Shown here one piece after another: positions 62,142 to 64,000 of a stretch of 64,000 nucleotides of DNA. The position numbers and the translations under genes are program-made. Location: positions 12,149,448 to 12,213,447 of the forward strand of contig CM029654.1 of the NCBI GenBank assembly GCA_017311315.1, in the 5' to 3' direction. A model generated the notes under the pieces. That model was not told the DNA's origin. It ran no database searches and was given only the letters and a program-made list of their open reading frames with translations. This DNA is from Dendrocalamus latiflorus. Taxonomy: Eukaryota > Streptophyta > Magnoliopsida > Poales > Poaceae. Each line of letters opens with the position of its first letter. Position 1 is the stretch's first letter.

Positions 62142-64000
62142 ACAGTCCTCATTGGTCACATCCACGGTATTTGCAATAGCCCAAATTTGGGTCCAATTTA
62201 AAATTTCATGAATTTCGTGAATTTAAAAAAATCATTGCATTCCAAGAACTTTTGAAAGCTTCTCCTTCAAGTTAAATTATAACATAAATTCCTTGGCTTA
62301 AAAACCAATTTTCAAATTTTCAAAAATTCATTTGTGTGCTTCTCAAAATATGGTAAAATCCCTGTGTGGAAATCCTTCCCAAATTTCAATTTTTAAATTC
62401 AAAACCAAATTGAAATCTCAAATAAAAATTTAAAATCAAATTAAAACCAAATTTGGGTTTGCAAAATTCTAGAATTTGATTGGTTGCACATCAAAACATT
62501 ATCCTAAAAAATCTGCATCGTCTTTTGCCTCGAGCACGACCGAAACCATTGCTGTTGATACCATCTGCTCATCGGTGAGTCTCCACTTGATTCCTCCCTA
62601 TTGGGGCTTGCATTTACCACCCTCTAACTTTCCCTGCCTACAATTTGGGTAGTCCTCTCCCAGTTCACCGCTGCCACGATGTACCCGCCACGCCACCCCA
62701 GTTCCTCGCCACCAGCTCATTTCGGTTCATCTCTACCCTCACCGTCTACAACAGTGAGTTCCCCTCACCTTGTAGATTCTCATGACGAGCTCCATTTCTT
62801 GATTTTGTCACTGGGTAGACATCACCACCATAGCCCTATCGTTGCTACTGCTGGACTTGCCCACACCATCGCTACAAGCCACCTCCTCTTGCGCCGTCGC
62901 CACCCCTAGCCTATCCTTACTCCAGTGATCCATTTTTGTGGTCATCATCTCCACCTCACTGCCCCTTCACCGCTGGACTTTTAACGTGTAGATCGTTTAA
63001 CTTATAGACCCCGTCTTGAGAAAATACTCTGTTTGAAAGTTAGGTACTATAGTAAAAGCCAAAAATCATCAGCTTTTGAGGTAAAGAATAGGCCCAAGGT
63101 TTACTTCTCTAACCTCTTCCGTGTAAAACATCCATTTTTGACACCTAGCACATGTTTGTCAACAACTGTAACATGAGCAGTCAGTATCGATGCTGGCATC
63201 AAATTCCTAGTGTTAAACATCAAATTCCTAGTGCTTATCGATACTTGCACAAATTTAATGGAGAAATGGGGTCGAAATCGGCCCCAGTTAGTGTGTTTCT
63301 ATTGCTATTGCTATTGCTACTCCAGATTCTTAACTATTATTTCTGTTGCTGTACTAGACTGTTTTACAGGAAAAACTTTCGTTGGAACGTAATTCAGCAC
63401 TACTTAGTCGGCGCCAATTCTGTTCCTTAGAAGAATTTTGTTTTCCTGGAAGTTAAACTAGTGGAGGCCGGTTTTCTCCTTAGCATGGCAAATCAATCTT
63501 CTGCTAAACATATTCAGCTGCACAAACCGGTGATTTCATGGATGTGTTTTTTTTTCGGCTGCGGCTAACTGAATGCTGATAAGCCGTTTCGAAACGGCGA
63601 CAAAAAATCGTCTTATTTGTTTATTCAGAAGAAACTATAAGCTGAAAAAAAAGGACCTTCTAACAAAGAATTGCCTTGGAGTTTGCAATTCGCCAAGAAT
63701 AGCCTGGCGTATTGAGTAGTACTAATAAGGTGTTTGCCTGAAGAATTCTGAACCCGAGGCTCAAGCTGTCAGACAGTGGCGGAGCCAGGATTTCAACCTT
63801 GGGTATTCCCACTTGGCCACTCCCACATAAAAAAATCCAATCCATAGATTTAAAATATAGTTCAGAGTAGTACGTTACCGATAATTAAAGTCACAAAAAT
63901 AGTCAAATAACAAATTGTTCAGCTCTAACTCTAAGATATGCATAAAACAAACTAATAAGTAATAAAGAGAACTTACTGGCTCCTGCACTCCTCAATCCTG
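62142..64000. other. Probable further LTR debris and AT-rich intergenic DNA
   Basis: From about 62171 (TTGCAATAGCCCAAATTTGG) the sequence has the look of a decayed LTR start of the TGTAACAGCCC type, followed by an AT-rich part and a CT-rich part up to about 62960. After that no element ends or coding regions were recognised. A phrase common in grass repeats, GTGGCGGAGCCAGGATTT, is at 63776-63793. The frames of 60-92 codons here have no support. Confidence 0.35.

Overview
This is nuclear DNA of a grass, most likely rice or a close relative. The evidence is split coding exons with GT-AG introns, GC-rich 5' gene ends, and grass-type transposable elements (CACTA, Helitron, Tourist and Stowaway MITEs, Ty3/gypsy LTR elements with large non-autonomous relatives). 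Two host genes could be rebuilt exon by exon, both on the minus strand. One is a chloroplast RbcX Rubisco-assembly chaperone (9811-11602, 6 exons, 179 aa). The other is a dynamin-related protein of the DRP2 class (15234-32791, 22 exons, 901 aa: GTPase, middle, PH, GED and proline-rich regions). A small GRF zinc-finger gene lies at 2193-2744, and a fragment of an unidentified gene lies at the left edge.

Layout: 1-2.7 kb holds low-complexity sequence, a MITE and the GRF gene. 3.1-6.3 kb is a decayed CACTA element with a three-exon transposase. 6.3-9 kb is LTR debris carrying a captured piece of the 60S export factor NMD3. 9-9.6 kb is a Tourist-like MITE. RbcX follows, then two LTR remnants (13-14.8 kb), then DRP2. 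DRP2 is stretched to 17.6 kb by insertions in its introns: a Helitron at 19161-22148 filled with a GTGGTCGAAG minisatellite, and a 4.46-kb element at 23739-28197. The latter has 5-bp target duplications, but its two LTR-like ends point in opposite directions and its centre is palindromic.

From 36.06 to 61.2 kb lies one large Ty3/gypsy element of Tat-like architecture: pol on plus, then tandem repeats, then an antisense reading region on minus, then a 3' LTR. It is 5'-truncated and has dead catalytic residues. It carries four nested insertions with exact target duplications: a 7.5-kb non-autonomous LTR element (38222-45716, GAGTC) and three solo LTRs (47265-49911 AAATA; 51323-54770 AAGAA; 56816-58829 CACGA). 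The nested 7.5-kb element and its host share similar LTR starts and a family of short tandem repeats built around TATAAATAAG, so they look like a non-autonomous/autonomous pair.

The points most worth following up are the inverted, palindromic LTR-type element in DRP2 intron 10; an apparent one-base loss at a DRP2 splice donor (17055/17054); the TATAAATA repeat arrays shared between elements; and the captured NMD3 fragment. Exon coordinates were derived by hand from splice signals, phase arithmetic and remembered family sequence. Transposon family names are kept general because no library search was possible.
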